From Thioalkalivibrio sp. ALJ3 (GTDB taxonomy: Bacteria > Pseudomonadota > Gammaproteobacteria > Ectothiorhodospirales > Ectothiorhodospiraceae), in the NCBI RefSeq assembly GCF_000377205.1, contig NZ_KB897908.1, forward strand, positions 186,001 through 250,000: a stretch of DNA of 64,000 nucleotides, given 5' to 3'. Of the stretch, positions 33,210-43,266 are shown piece by piece (within the stretch, counting starts at the first letter, position 1; the number at the start of each line of letters is the position of its first letter). The translations under genes were made by a program, and so were the position numbers. Under the pieces are notes generated by a model. The model worked only from the letters and a program-made list of their open reading frames with translations. It was not told the DNA's origin and searched no databases.

Positions 33210-34567
33210 CGCTGCTGACCAGTCTGCTGGCGTTCGCCGTGGCCATCGGCGTTCTGGTGACGGTGCACGAGTATGGTCATTACCTTGCGGCCCGCGCAAT
33301 GGGCGTCAAGGTGCTGCGTTTTTCGGTCGGTTTCGGTCGCCCCCTGTTGAGTCGCCGGATTGGGCGGGACCGCACGGAGTTCGTCGTGGCCGCGCTGCCC
33401 CTGGGCGGGTATGTGAAGATGCTCGACGAGCGCGAGGGCGATGTAGCGCCCGAGGAGCTGGATCGGGCTTTCAACAACAAGGGGCTGAAGGCACGTACGT
33501 TTATTGTGTCCGCCGGTCCGCTGGCGAATTTCCTGTTCGCGATTGTCGCCTACGCCGCGATGTTCATGATCGGCGTCGGGGGTGTACGCCCGGTGGTCGG
33601 GGAGATTGCTCCGGAGAGTCCGGCAGCGGTCGCCGGTCTGGAGCGCGGCGAGGAGATTCTCGCGGTGGGTGGCCGCTCGGTACGCGACTGGGAGCAGACG
33701 AACCTGCGTCTGCTTGACCACGCCGTGCGGGGTGATACGGTGCCGGTTCTCGTGCGTGATCGCGATGGTCGTGAGGTGGAACGAACGCTGGATCTGCGGG
33801 ATCGCCAGGCGATTCTGGGCCAGGGCCAGTTCCTGGAACAGGTTGGGTTGGCGCCCTACCGTCCCGCACTGGAGCCCAGGATTGGACAGATCGAGTCGGG
33901 CAGCCCGGCCGCGTCGGCGGGACTCGAGCCCGGTGATCGCATTCTTGCGGTTGATGGGGACGCGATCGACGACTGGAACGAGTGGGTGCGTCGTATTCAG
34001 GCCAGCCCGGAGCGTGAACAGGTGGTACAGGTTGACCGTGCCGGCCAGACGCTCGAGTTGCGGGTGACACCCGATGCGGTTGCAACCAATGGCGAGACGA
34101 TAGGACGTATCGGCGCTGGGGTCGATCCCGATCAGCCGGCAGCACGCGAGATGGCTGTACTGGTGCGCCAGGGCCCCATGGAGGCCATGGTATCGGGTGT
34201 GGCCCGCACCTGGGATGTCTCGATACTGACGGTCGGCATTCTCTGGCGCATGGTGACCGGGGAGGCGTCGGTCAAAAATATTAGCGGACCGGTTACCATA
34301 GCCGAGTTTGCGGGTACGACCGCGGTGATCGGGATTTCGGCCTTTCTGGGTTTTCTGGCGCTGGTAAGTGTCTCGCTCGGGATCATTAACTTGTTGCCGA
34401 TCCCGCTACTGGATGGTGGCCACCTGCTGTATTACGCGGTGGAGGCGGTAAAGGGGAGTCCGGTCTCCGAGCGCGCCCAGATTATCGGGCAGCAGTTCGG
34501 AATCCTCGCGATTGCCGGGTTGATGTTGCTGGCCCTCTACAACGATTTGACACGTCTGTTCGGGTGA
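33206..34567 (+). CDS. rseP: Intramembrane zinc metalloprotease RseP (site-2 protease)
   Basis: A 453-residue inner-membrane protease that releases sigma-E by cutting RseA after DegS. The zinc motif HExxH is in [12 protein letters not shown], the second site in [12 protein letters not shown], and two PDZ domains fill about residues 115-290 (each with a GLE.GD/E.ILAVGG-type turn). Length and layout match E. coli RseP (450). It overlaps dxr by 4 bases and is followed by bamA. Confidence 0.96.
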   Translation: MTLLTSLLAFAVAIGVLVTVHEYGHYLAARAMGVKVLRFSVGFGRPLLSRRIGRDRTEFVVAALPLGGYVKMLDEREGDVAPEELDRAFNNKGLKARTFIVSAGPLANFLFAIVAYAAMFMIGVGGVRPVVGEIAPESPAAVAGLERGEEILAVGGRSVRDWEQTNLRLLDHAVRGDTVPVLVRDRDGREVERTLDLRDRQAILGQGQFLEQVGLAPYRPALEPRIGQIESGSPAASAGLEPGDRILAVDGDAIDDWNEWVRRIQASPEREQVVQVDRAGQTLELRVTPDAVATNGETIGRIGAGVDPDQPAAREMAVLVRQGPMEAMVSGVARTWDVSILTVGILWRMVTGEASVKNISGPVTIAEFAGTTAVIGISAFLGFLALVSVSLGIINLLPIPLLDGGHLLYYAVEAVKGSPVSERAQIIGQQFGILAIAGLMLLALYNDLTRLFG

Positions 34568-34599
34568 CCCCGAAACAGCCCTTCTGATTGGCGGAAAGC

Positions 34600-36942
34600 A
34601 TGTCGCGAAACAGCTTGAGAGCAATGGCCCTGGTCGGCCTTATGGGTCTGGCGGGTACGGCCTGGGCCCAGACCTACCAGATCGAGGACATCGAGATCGA
34701 GGGGCTGGAACGGATTACCGCAGGGACGGCACTCAGCTATCTGCCAGTCGAAGTGGGCGATACCTTCGACGAAAGTCAGAGCCCGGAGATCATCCGCGAG
34801 ATGTTCCAGACAGGGTTCTTCGATGACGTGGAGATCGCGCGGCGCGGAAACGTGCTGGTGGTGATTGTCTCGGAACGTCCGGCGATCAACCAGATCAACT
34901 TTTCCGGGAACCGCGACATCCCGGACGACGGCCTGCGCGAGGCGCTGGAGGCGGCCGGGCTGCGCAGTGGCCGGGTGTTCAACCGGACGATGTTGGACCG
35001 AATAGAGAGCGAGCTGCGTCAGCAGTATTTCGCACGCGGTCGCTACAACGTCGATGTCGATGTTGAGGTCATTGACCTGCCGCGCAACCGCGTGGATATC
35101 GAAATCGATATCGCCGAGGGCCCTGTGGCCCGTATCCAGCAGGTCAATGTGGTGGGCAACGAGACCTTCACTGACCGCCAGCTGACCCGCCGCTTTGATT
35201 CGGGCGTACCCCGCTGGTGGGCGTTCTTCAGCCGCCGCGATCACTATTCCCGCGAGAAGCTGTCGGGCGATCTCGAGAAGCTGCGTTCGCACTATCTCGA
35301 CGAGGGCTTTCTCGAGTTCGATATCGATTCTACCCAGGTGACGCTTACGCCCGATCGCCGCGACCTGTTCATCACCATTAACGTCGACGAGGGGGAGCGC
35401 TATACGGTCACCGGCTTCGACCTGGCCGGGGATTTCGTGGTCTCGCGCGACGAACTGGAGGAACTGGTCGATATCGATGTCGGCGAACCCTTCTCCCGCA
35501 GCCAGGTGACGGAGTCGGCCGAACGGATCACCAATCGGTTGATGCAGGACGGGTATGCGTTTGCCAATGTCAATCCCGTGCCGGATGTTGACGAGGACAG
35601 CCGCGAGGTCGATATCACCTTCTTCATCGATCCGGGTCCGCGCGTGTATGTGCGCCGTATCCAGATCACTGGTAACAAGAACACCGAAGAGCGGGTCTAT
35701 CGTCGCGAGCTGCGGCAGATGGAAAGCTCCTGGTACAACGGGGCGCTGATCGAGCGCTCGCGTGTGCGGCTCCAGCGCCTGCCATTCGTGCAGAGCGTGA
35801 ACGTGGAGACGCAGCGTGTGCCAGGTACCGATGACGAGGTGGATCTGAACATTACGATTACCGAGCAGCAATCCGGCGCCCTGACACTGGGGGCAGGTTT
35901 CTCGCAGAACCAGGGCGTTCTGCTGACGGCGGGGCTGCAGCAGGACAACTTCCTGGGAACCGGGAATCGCTTTAATGCGGAGGTCAGCACCAGTCGGGTC
36001 AACCAGATCTTCCGCATGAGCGTGACCAATCCGCATTTCACCCCGGCCGGGGCCAGTCGCGGGTTCTCCGTCTTCTATCGCAAGATTGATGCAGAGCGGG
36101 CGAACATCTCGCGCTACTCCTCGAACCGCTACGGGTTTGACGTGAGCTATGGGATCCCGCTGTCGGAATTCGACCGGATCCGGATTGCACCTGGATTCGA
36201 ACACATCGATATCGATACGGTTGACCGCGATGGGCGGCGGGGAAGCCCGGACGAGATCTTCGCGGAAGTCGACGAATTCGGGAGTTCCGCCAACTTCTAC
36301 AAGATCGAGACAAGTTACATCCACGACACGCGGGATCGCACTACGTTTGCGACCCAGGGTCGGCGACACCGTATTGGCCTGGAAGTGGCGGTGCCCGGTA
36401 GTGATCGGGAGTTCTACAAGCTCACTTACTCGGGTGAGGAGATCTTCCGTTTATCGGACCGTTACTCGTTCAGTCTTTCGGGTGGCATCGCCTACGCGGA
36501 CGGGTACGGCGGGTCGGAGCTGCCGTTCTATGAACGCCTGTTCGCCGGTGGTATCCGATCGGTGCGTGGCTACGAAGACAACCGTTTGGGCGATCAGCGC
36601 GAGTTGCGCGAATTCGACGGTGAATTGAGGCCCGCCACGCGGGACTCCAACGACGACCCGTACGGCGGCCGGTTCCGTACCACGATCTCGGGCGAGTTGT
36701 TCTACCCGATGCCGTTTGCGGCCGACAACGATGCGGTACGCATGAGTACCTTTGTCGACGCGGGTAATGTATTCAACGATCCGGGCGACTGGGATGCCGG
36801 TGAACTGCGGGCCTCCGCAGGGTTTGCGATCACATGGTTCTCGCCGGTGGGACCACTCAGTTTCAGTGTTGCGGAGCCGCTGAACGACCAGCCGGAAGAC
36901 GATATTCAGCGCTTCCAGTTCCTGCTGGGGGCGTCCTTCTGA
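34600..36942 (+). CDS. bamA: Outer membrane protein assembly factor BamA
   Basis: A 780-residue Omp85 protein with signal peptide (cleavage likely after GTAWA), five POTRA domains (about 24-425) and a 16-strand barrel. The conserved loop-6 motif appears as IRSVRGYEDNRLG and the protein ends in Phe (LLGASF), as for a barrel-closing strand. ATG 34600 was preferred over a TTG at 34588. It catalyses insertion of barrel proteins into the outer membrane. Confidence 0.96.
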   Translation: MSRNSLRAMALVGLMGLAGTAWAQTYQIEDIEIEGLERITAGTALSYLPVEVGDTFDESQSPEIIREMFQTGFFDDVEIARRGNVLVVIVSERPAINQINFSGNRDIPDDGLREALEAAGLRSGRVFNRTMLDRIESELRQQYFARGRYNVDVDVEVIDLPRNRVDIEIDIAEGPVARIQQVNVVGNETFTDRQLTRRFDSGVPRWWAFFSRRDHYSREKLSGDLEKLRSHYLDEGFLEFDIDSTQVTLTPDRRDLFITINVDEGERYTVTGFDLAGDFVVSRDELEELVDIDVGEPFSRSQVTESAERITNRLMQDGYAFANVNPVPDVDEDSREVDITFFIDPGPRVYVRRIQITGNKNTEERVYRRELRQMESSWYNGALIERSRVRLQRLPFVQSVNVETQRVPGTDDEVDLNITITEQQSGALTLGAGFSQNQGVLLTAGLQQDNFLGTGNRFNAEVSTSRVNQIFRMSVTNPHFTPAGASRGFSVFYRKIDAERANISRYSSNRYGFDVSYGIPLSEFDRIRIAPGFEHIDIDTVDRDGRRGSPDEIFAEVDEFGSSANFYKIETSYIHDTRDRTTFATQGRRHRIGLEVAVPGSDREFYKLTYSGEEIFRLSDRYSFSLSGGIAYADGYGGSELPFYERLFAGGIRSVRGYEDNRLGDQRELREFDGELRPATRDSNDDPYGGRFRTTISGELFYPMPFAADNDAVRMSTFVDAGNVFNDPGDWDAGELRASAGFAITWFSPVGPLSFSVAEPLNDQPEDDIQRFQFLLGASF

Positions 36943-36961
36943 GCGTGAGGAGCAAGAAACG

Positions 36962-37498
36962 ATGAGTCAGCGCAGTGGGACCATGAAGGGCGGCGCCCTG
37001 GTGCTGTCCGCCGTACTCTTGTTGGCTGGCTGGCTGGCTATCCCCGCACAGGCCGGGGCCCAGAACGTGGCGTTCGTGACGATGAACCGGATCCTGGAGG
37101 ATTCGCCGCAGGCCGAGCAGGCCATGCGCGAACTGGAGCGGGAGTTCTCGCCGCGGGACGCCGAGTTGGTGGCCGAGCGCGAAGAACTGCAGCGCATGCG
37201 TGACCGGCTCGAGCGGGACGGCGACATGATGAACCCCTCCGAACGGGCCGATCTCGAGCGCGAGTTCTCCCAGCGTTCCCGTGAGTTCCGCCGCGCACAG
37301 GAGAGCTTCAGCGAGGACCTGAACGTTCGACGCAACGAAGAACTTTCCCGCCTGCAGCGGCGCATCAACGATGCGATCGTGGAACTTGCGCGCGAACGCG
37401 AGATCGACGTCATCCTGACCGAACGCAACGTGCTCTACGCCAGCGACCGGGTCGACATCACGGACGATATCCTTGCCGCAATGCAGCGTGACGACTGA
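36962..37498 (+). CDS. skp: Periplasmic chaperone Skp/OmpH
   Basis: A 178-residue secreted chaperone for outer-membrane proteins. A signal peptide (cleavage likely after AGA near residue 33) precedes [18 protein letters not shown] long charged coiled coil with [11 protein letters not shown] follows, then the C-terminal [14 protein letters not shown] strand. Position between bamA and lpxD is standard. Its end overlaps the proposed lpxD start. Confidence 0.93.
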   Translation: MSQRSGTMKGGALVLSAVLLLAGWLAIPAQAGAQNVAFVTMNRILEDSPQAEQAMRELEREFSPRDAELVAEREELQRMRDRLERDGDMMNPSERADLEREFSQRSREFRRAQESFSEDLNVRRNEELSRLQRRINDAIVELAREREIDVILTERNVLYASDRVDITDDILAAMQRDD

Positions 37499-38504
37499 TC
37501 GGGTGATCACCGCCGGGGAGCTGGCCGAGTACGTGACCGGCGAGCTCGCCGGGCCGCCCGATATCCCGTTGCGGGGCCTTTCGACCCTGGCTCAGGCCGG
37601 GCCGGCGGACGTGGCCTTTGTCACGGATCCCGAACGCTATCGGGATGCCCTGGAGCGGACCGAAGCCGGCTGTGTCCTGGTGCCCCGATCAGGCGTCGCG
37701 TGGATCGGTAGGCAGCCACGAGCATGGATTGCCGTCGATGACCCCTACCGTGCCTACGGGCTGGTCTCCCGCTGGTTTGGTGCCGGGCGCCGGACGGTTG
37801 TTCCGGGTATCGATCCGAGCGCGCGCGTGCATCCGGACGCGCGCGTCGCTGCCGATGCGGAGTTGGGGCCCGGCGTGGTGATTGGCGCCGGTTGTCGGAT
37901 CGGCGCGGGTGTGGTGATTGGCGCACACAGCGTGCTGGGCGAGCGGGTCGAGTTGGGGGAGGGGAGCTATCTGCATCCTCGGGTCAGCCTGCTGGATGAG
38001 GTGAAGGTCGGCCGACGAGCCATCATCCACAGCGGCGCGGTGCTGGGTGCGGACGGCTTTGGATTCGCGGCGGGGGCGGACTCCACCTGGGAGAAAATCG
38101 AGCAGCTGGGTGATGTCCGCGTGGGGGACGACGTGGAGATCGGGGCGAATTCCACCATCGACCGCGGGTCGCTGGAGTCCACGCGGATCGGCAACGGAGT
38201 CAAGATCGACAACCTGGTTCATGTTGCCCATAACGTTCAGATTGGCGACCATACGGCCATAGCCGGGTGCGTGGGGATTGCTGGTAGCGCCCGCATCGGG
38301 GCGCATTGCGCCATTGGGGGCGGGGTCGGGATTCTCGGCCACCTCACCATCGCCGATCGGGTGACACTGCACGCGATGACACTCGTCACGCGCTCTATCG
38401 ATCAGCCTGGTGAGTATGCATCCGGTGTGCCTCACCAGGAAGCTCGGTTGTGGAACCGAATGCTGGCGCGGCTGCGTCGGCTTGCCCGGACACGGGATGC
38501 ATGA
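37488..38504 (+). CDS. lpxD: UDP-3-O-acylglucosamine N-acyltransferase
   Basis: A 338-residue trimeric acyltransferase of lipid A synthesis. An N-terminal uridine-binding domain (FVTDPERY) is followed by a left-handed beta helix of hexapeptide repeats (about 105-290) with the catalytic His region [10 protein letters not shown] and a helical C-terminal tail. The start is uncertain: GTG 37488 (used here, overlapping skp) or GTG 37503; neither has a strong ribosome site. With gnnA/gnnB present its acceptor sugar is probably the 3-amino analogue. Confidence 0.93.
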   Translation: MTTDRVITAGELAEYVTGELAGPPDIPLRGLSTLAQAGPADVAFVTDPERYRDALERTEAGCVLVPRSGVAWIGRQPRAWIAVDDPYRAYGLVSRWFGAGRRTVVPGIDPSARVHPDARVAADAELGPGVVIGAGCRIGAGVVIGAHSVLGERVELGEGSYLHPRVSLLDEVKVGRRAIIHSGAVLGADGFGFAAGADSTWEKIEQLGDVRVGDDVEIGANSTIDRGSLESTRIGNGVKIDNLVHVAHNVQIGDHTAIAGCVGIAGSARIGAHCAIGGGVGILGHLTIADRVTLHAMTLVTRSIDQPGEYASGVPHQEARLWNRMLARLRRLARTRDA

Positions 38505-38570
38505 GTCCTGCTTGCGTTGGAGTCGTCCTTTGGTCTCGGCTCATCAGAATCAACAAAAAAGGAATGCCGC

Positions 38571-39029
38571 GTGGATGACTTCAATGTCCAGGAGATCATG
38601 CGCTATCTGCCGCATCGATATCCGTTTCTCATGGTCGACCGGGTACTGGAGTGGGAGGCCGGCGCCTACCTGACCGGTATCAAGAACGTCAGTATCAACG
38701 AGCCCTATTTTCAGGGTCACTTCCCGATCAAGCCGGTGATGCCCGGGGTCCTGATTCTTGAGGCGCTGGCGCAGGCCACCGGCCTCCTGGCGTTCAAGAC
38801 CGAAGAGGCGCGCAACGAGAATCAGGACAAGCAACAGCTGTATCTGTTCGTGGGCATCGACGAGGCACGTTTCCGGCGCCAGGTGGTGCCCGGCGATCAA
38901 CTCCACCTGCGTGTTGATCTCAAGCGCACCATGCGCGGTATCTGGCGCTTTGATGCGGTCGCCCGTGTGGGTGACGACGTTTGTGCCACGGCCCAGCTGA
39001 TGTGTTCCGGGCAGGAAATCCCCTCGTGA
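38571..39029 (+). CDS. fabZ: 3-Hydroxyacyl-[acyl-carrier-protein] dehydratase FabZ
   Basis: A 152-residue hot-dog fold dehydratase of fatty acid synthesis. The catalytic His is in [20 protein letters not shown] and the Glu follows in the same helix (ILEALAQ). The N-terminus [14 protein letters not shown] is typical. GTG at 38571 has AAAAAAGGA upstream. Its stop overlaps the lpxA GTG (GTGA). It balances membrane lipid against lipid A by competing for hydroxyacyl-ACP. Confidence 0.96.
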   Translation: MDDFNVQEIMRYLPHRYPFLMVDRVLEWEAGAYLTGIKNVSINEPYFQGHFPIKPVMPGVLILEALAQATGLLAFKTEEARNENQDKQQLYLFVGIDEARFRRQVVPGDQLHLRVDLKRTMRGIWRFDAVARVGDDVCATAQLMCSGQEIPS

Positions 39030-39808
39030 TCGACCCGCGGGCCGACGTACATCCGAGCGCGGAGCTGGACTCCTCGGTCGAGGTCGGGCCTTTCAGCGTG
39101 ATTGGCCCGAATGTGCGTATCGGGGCCGGTACCCGTGTGGGGCCTCATGTAGTGATTCGGGGCCCCACCGAGATCGGTCGCGAGAACCGCATTTTCCAGT
39201 TCTCCTCGATCGGTGAGGAACCCCAGGACACGAGCTACAAGGGCGAGCCGACGCGGCTGGTGATCGGAGATCGCAACGTGATCCGCGAATCCGTCACGCT
39301 GCATCGGGGCACCGAGAAAGGGCTGGGCGAGACCGTGATCGGGCACGACAATCTGATCATGGCCTATGTGCATATCGCGCACGACTGCACCATCGGCAAC
39401 AAGATCATCTTTTCCAACGCGACCTCGCTGGCCGGCCATGTCGAGATTCAGGACAACGTGACACTGGGCGGCTTTACCCTGGTGCACCAGTTCTGTCGCG
39501 TGGGAACCTTTGCCTTCACCAGCATGGGGGCGGCGCTGAACCGCGACCTGCCTCCGTACTGTCTGGCCAGCGGCAACTATGCGCGGCTAATCGGAATCAA
39601 CAAGGTTGGGCTGCGCCGCAATGGCTTCTCCAACGAGGCGATCCAGGCGCTGCATCGTGTGTTTATTCTGGGTATGCGCGGCCGGGCCGGTCGCGAGCGA
39701 CATCTCGAGACGATGTTCGACGAAACGGACGTTCCGGAGGTGCGCAACCTGATCGGCTTCGTGCGCAATAGCCAGCGGGGCATTCTCCGTGGCGGGCGGC
39801 CGCACTAG
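39026..39808 (+). CDS. lpxA: Acyl-[ACP]-UDP-GlcNAc (or 3-amino analogue) acyltransferase
   Basis: A 260-residue left-handed beta helix trimer, the first enzyme of lipid A synthesis. The hexapeptide repeats run from [13 protein letters not shown] to about residue 185 and the catalytic His lies in [12 protein letters not shown]. The C-terminal helices follow. With gnnA and gnnB nearby it is likely to acylate the amino sugar UDP-GlcNAc3N; sequence alone does not prove this preference. The TAG stop is the start of a CTAGGGAGAACACTG stretch resembling the palindromic element ends. Confidence 0.95.
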   Translation: MIDPRADVHPSAELDSSVEVGPFSVIGPNVRIGAGTRVGPHVVIRGPTEIGRENRIFQFSSIGEEPQDTSYKGEPTRLVIGDRNVIRESVTLHRGTEKGLGETVIGHDNLIMAYVHIAHDCTIGNKIIFSNATSLAGHVEIQDNVTLGGFTLVHQFCRVGTFAFTSMGAALNRDLPPYCLASGNYARLIGINKVGLRRNGFSNEAIQALHRVFILGMRGRAGRERHLETMFDETDVPEVRNLIGFVRNSQRGILRGGRPH

Positions 39809-39819
39809 GGAGAACACTG
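39805..39819 (+). repeat. Possible solo end of the palindromic element at the lpxA stop
   Basis: CTAGGGAGAACACTG differs from the end of copy A (CTAGGGAAACACTG) by one inserted base. It begins at the TAG stop of lpxA, as the element ends do at 10413 and 63186. No second half is present here. It may be a relic or a chance match. Confidence 0.35.
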
Positions 39820-39828
39820 CGTGCGAGT

Positions 39829-40983
39829 TCAGCCTGCGGAGAGGTGCCCCTGGCTGAGCAGCTCCCGGGCCATTTCCGCGATGCGGTGATCGGCCCCACC
39901 GTCCCCCAGGCGCTCGCGAATCGAGGCCAGGGATTCCCGCATCGCACCGAGCCGCTCCGGGTGCCGGAGCAGGTCGAGCGCATCCGACGCGAGGCGTTCG
40001 GGGTTGGCCTGGCGTTGAAGGTATTCCGGTACCAGTCGTTCCCCCGCGACGATATTAACCAGGGCGATATTTTCCAGGCTGACCAGCCGCGAAAAGACCG
40101 CATGACTGAGGCCGCCCATCCGGTAGAACACCAGCATGGGTGCCTGGAGCAGACCGGCCTCCAGCGTGGCCGTGCCCGAGGCGATCAGCAACAGATCGGC
40201 GTCCGCCATCAGCGCATGTGTTCCATCCTCTCCGGAAATGAATGAGATCGGCAGGCCGTCGCGCGGGGCCAGCGCATCCAGGCGTGTATCGTCGACACCG
40301 GGTGCCAGCGCGACGACGAAGTGCAGCGAGGGGTCTTCCTGGTGCATGCGTTGCACGGTTTCGACCAGTAGTGGCCAGTGGCGTTTGAGTTCCCCGCTCC
40401 GGCTGCCGGGCAGGAGCCCGATCACGCGCGCGTCCTCGGCAACGGAGATCCGTTCGGCCAGGCGCACCGAGGGTGGCTGCACCCGGTCCACCAGCGGATT
40501 GCCGACGTAGCGCACCGGGACGCCGGCGCGTTCGTAGATGTCGGTTTCGAAAGGAAACAGTACCGCCATTGCGTCCACGCACCGCTGAATTCGGCGGATA
40601 CGGCCGGATCGCCAGGCCCACAACTGGGGGCTCACGTAGAACAGGACGCGGATACCCAGGCGCCGCGCATGGGCCGCCAGGCGCAGGTTGAATTCGACGT
40701 AGTCGACCAGGACCAGCAGGTCCGGACGGTTATTCTCCAGGTGGGTACACATGCGCCGGAACAGCCGCAGCAGGCGCGGGTAGTTCACCAGCACGTCGAC
40801 GAGTCCGACCACGGCCAGATCCTCGACATCGATCAGCGTCTCGACGCCCGCGGCGCGCATCTGCGCGCCCCCCATGCCGGAGTAGCGCACTTCGGGCTCC
40901 AGGGACGCCAGTTCGCGAACCAGTCCGGCACCGAGGGCATCGCCGGAGCTCTCTCCGGCGCAGATGACCACGTGGCGTTCCAT
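39829..40983 (-). CDS. lpxB: Lipid A disaccharide synthase
   Basis: A 384-residue glycosyltransferase that joins UDP-diacyl-glucosamine and lipid X. Motifs: ICAGESSGDALGAGL near the N-terminus, YVSPQLWAWRSGRI, GLLPGSRSGELKRHWP and the ASGTATLEAGLL sugar-nucleotide site. It is on the opposite strand from lpxA, convergent with it across 20 bases, which is unusual since lpxA-lpxB normally read in one direction. It lies 20 bases after gnnB, so gnnA-gnnB-lpxB form one operon. Confidence 0.95.
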   Translation of the reverse strand: MERHVVICAGESSGDALGAGLVRELASLEPEVRYSGMGGAQMRAAGVETLIDVEDLAVVGLVDVLVNYPRLLRLFRRMCTHLENNRPDLLVLVDYVEFNLRLAAHARRLGIRVLFYVSPQLWAWRSGRIRRIQRCVDAMAVLFPFETDIYERAGVPVRYVGNPLVDRVQPPSVRLAERISVAEDARVIGLLPGSRSGELKRHWPLLVETVQRMHQEDPSLHFVVALAPGVDDTRLDALAPRDGLPISFISGEDGTHALMADADLLLIASGTATLEAGLLQAPMLVFYRMGGLSHAVFSRLVSLENIALVNIVAGERLVPEYLQRQANPERLASDALDLLRHPERLGAMRESLASIRERLGDGGADHRIAEMARELLSQGHLSAG

Positions 40984-41003
40984 GGGGCCGGGCCTTGCCC
41001 CGA

Positions 41004-42101
41004 CTAGGCCAGGGAACGCCGGATCGTGGCGCAGATCGTCTCGATCTGTTCGTCCTCGAGCTCGGGGAAGACCGGCAGGGAGAGGCAGCGCGCTGCGACC
41101 GACTCCGTGACCGGGAGACTTTCCGGCAGGTTCGGCAGGTCCACGAAGGCTTTTTGCTGGTGCAGCGGGACCGGGTAGTAGATCGCGTGCGCAATCTCGG
41201 CCTCCTTCAGGGCCTGCATGATCGCGTCGCGATGATCGGTCAGCAGCGTGTACTGGTGGTAGACATGTGTGCCGATCCCGTCCTCGTGCGGAGTCTGCAC
41301 CGGCAGGCCCTCCAGCCCCTTGCGGTAACTGGCGGCGACGCGGCGGCGCTGGGCGTTGTATTCGTCGATGTGCGGCAGTTTTACGCGCAGGATCGCCGCC
41401 TGCATCTCGTCCAGGCGGCTGTTGTAGCCCACCTCGTCGTGGTAGTACCGCTCGCTGGAGCCATGGTTGCGCAGCCGCTTCAGGGCCTCGGCGGAGGTCG
41501 GGCAGCTGGTCGTGACCAAGCCACCGTCGCCGAAGGCCCCAAGGTTCTTCGACGGGAAAAACGAGAAGCAGCCAAAGGCACTGGCGGACCCGGTCTGTGC
41601 ACCGTCGATGGCGGCACCAAAGGACTGGGCGCAATCCTCGACGATGAGCAGCTTGTGGCGTTCGGCGATGGCTTGCAGGCGCGGCAGGTCCGCTGGCTGT
41701 CCGAACAGATGCACGGGGATGATGGCCTTGGTGCGCTCGGTGATCGCGGCTTCCACCTGTTCCGGGTCGATGTTGAAGGTGTCGGGATCGATGTCCACGA
41801 ACACGGGGTCGGCCCCGACATAGCGAATCGCCTCGGCGGTGGCGATAAAGGTGAACGGCGTGGTGATGACCTCATCACCCGGGCCTATACCCCCGGCGGC
41901 AAGGGCCAGGTGCAGTGCATCCGTCCCCGAGGCACAGGTGATTGCGTGGTCCACCCCCAGATAGCGTGCCAGTTCATCTTCCAGCGTCTGGACATTCGGG
42001 CCCAGGATATAGCGGGCCCCGGCCAGGACCTCCTGCAGCGCGGCATCGATTTCAGGGCGCAGGCTCTGGTACTGGCGCTGCAGGTCGACCATCGGGATCA
42101 C
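41004..42101 (-). CDS. gnnB: Sugar nucleotide aminotransferase, GnnB-like
   Basis: A 365-residue PLP aminotransferase of the DegT/DnrJ/EryC1/StrS class. The PLP Lys lies in FSFFPSKNLGAFGDGG, the phosphate-binding region in ASGTDALHLAL and the Asp in IVEDCAQSFGA. Between gnnA and lpxB it fits GnnB of Acidithiobacillus ferrooxidans, which transaminates UDP-3-keto-GlcNAc to UDP-GlcNAc3N. GTG at 42101 overlaps the gnnA stop. The name rests on context plus class; other sugars are possible. Confidence 0.8.
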   Translation of the reverse strand: MIPMVDLQRQYQSLRPEIDAALQEVLAGARYILGPNVQTLEDELARYLGVDHAITCASGTDALHLALAAGGIGPGDEVITTPFTFIATAEAIRYVGADPVFVDIDPDTFNIDPEQVEAAITERTKAIIPVHLFGQPADLPRLQAIAERHKLLIVEDCAQSFGAAIDGAQTGSASAFGCFSFFPSKNLGAFGDGGLVTTSCPTSAEALKRLRNHGSSERYYHDEVGYNSRLDEMQAAILRVKLPHIDEYNAQRRRVAASYRKGLEGLPVQTPHEDGIGTHVYHQYTLLTDHRDAIMQALKEAEIAHAIYYPVPLHQQKAFVDLPNLPESLPVTESVAARCLSLPVFPELEDEQIETICATIRRSLA

Positions 42102-43111
42102 GGCTTGACTCCTGTGCGGGGGTTGTCGAGGTGGCTGTGGGGGCCATCGGCATGGCCCATCACATTGAGGTTCTGGTAGACGAGCGCGGTGATCTGGTCC
42201 GCGGTGGCCAGTGCCCGCTGTCCGTCGCGGCCACTGACTACAACCGGCCCTTCGCCACGCACGGCGGCCACGAAGGCGCGGATTTCCGCCAGCAGGGCAT
42301 CAGCCTCGTCGAACACGCTTTCGTCCCGGTGGATCTCGGGGGCGCCGGTCTCCGGGTCGAGCTCGCCAATGCGGTTCAGCGACAGGATGCGGTTCTGAAA
42401 GTCTACCGAGGCGTAGGCGTGCGACTGGAAGATGCGCATGCGGCGCTCGGACTTGTTGCTCACGCGCGAGGAGGTCACGTTCGCCACGCAGCCGTTGGCG
42501 AACTCCAGGCGGGCGTTGGCGATGTCAATGTCCTGCGTGAGCACGCGGGCGCCAGAGGCACGGACCTCGGTCAGCGGCGAATCCGTCAGGGACAGGATGA
42601 TGTCGATGTCGTGGATCATCAAATCCAGCACTACCGAGACGTCGGTCGCGCGGGGCTTGTAGGGCGCCAGGCGGTGCGATTCGATAAAGCGCGGATGCAG
42701 CGGATCGTCAGTCAGCCGGCGCAGAGCGGCATTGAAGCGCTCCAGATGACCGACCTGCAAGACGACACCCTTGGCCTCGGCCAGCCGATTCAGTTCTTCG
42801 GCTTGTTCCAGGGTAGCGGTGATCGGTTTTTCGACCAGAACATGGCACCCGGCGTCGAGAAAGTCCCGCGCGATGTCGTAGTGCAGGGTGGTCGGTGCGG
42901 CGATGGAAACCGCATCGACGCGGCCAAGTAGTTCGCGGTGATCGGTGACCGCGGCGCAGCCATGTTCGGCGGCGACACGCTCGGCGGTGGCGGCGTCGGC
43001 ATCGGCTACGGCGACCAGATCGGTGTCGGGCAGGGCGGCGTACTTGGCGGCATGCCACTTGCCAAGGTGACCGACGCCGATCGCGGCGCAGCGCAGGGGA
43101 TTCTGAGACAT
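42098..43111 (-). CDS. gnnA: Sugar nucleotide 3-dehydrogenase, GnnA-like (Gfo/Idh/MocA)
   Basis: A 337-residue NAD-dependent oxidoreductase. The Rossmann motif is AAIGVGHLGKWHAAKY and the catalytic-type motif is HVLVEKPITAT, followed by VLQVGHLERFNAA. In Acidithiobacillus ferrooxidans, GnnA oxidises the 3-OH of UDP-GlcNAc for GnnB. This gene lies directly before gnnB with a 4-base overlap, and lpxB follows. The organism is thus predicted to make a lipid A with amide-linked chains at position 3. ATG 43111 is the operon start. Confidence 0.8.
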   Translation of the reverse strand: MSQNPLRCAAIGVGHLGKWHAAKYAALPDTDLVAVADADAATAERVAAEHGCAAVTDHRELLGRVDAVSIAAPTTLHYDIARDFLDAGCHVLVEKPITATLEQAEELNRLAEAKGVVLQVGHLERFNAALRRLTDDPLHPRFIESHRLAPYKPRATDVSVVLDLMIHDIDIILSLTDSPLTEVRASGARVLTQDIDIANARLEFANGCVANVTSSRVSNKSERRMRIFQSHAYASVDFQNRILSLNRIGELDPETGAPEIHRDESVFDEADALLAEIRAFVAAVRGEGPVVVSGRDGQRALATADQITALVYQNLNVMGHADGPHSHLDNPRTGVKP

Positions 43112-43266
43112 GGGCGGGCTCGAGGTTCGTGGGGCGTGTGCTAGGATTTCCGGCGCTATTGTAACGGATCGCCCGGACCGCGCATGTCCGCGATCCATTC
43201 CCGCTATTGTCCAGGGAAACACGGGTGTCAGTGTTCCCTTGGTGTCCAGGCCCGATCGGGGGTTCG
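43112..43266. other. Divergent intergenic region between gnnA and rnhB with element-like ends
   Basis: 155 bases. AGGGAAACAC at 43213-43222 and TCAGTGTTCCCT at 43228-43239 resemble the two ends of the palindromic element with almost nothing between. A possible -10 for gnnA is TACAAT on the minus strand (43158-43163), without a good -35. No gene is seen. Confidence 0.4.
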
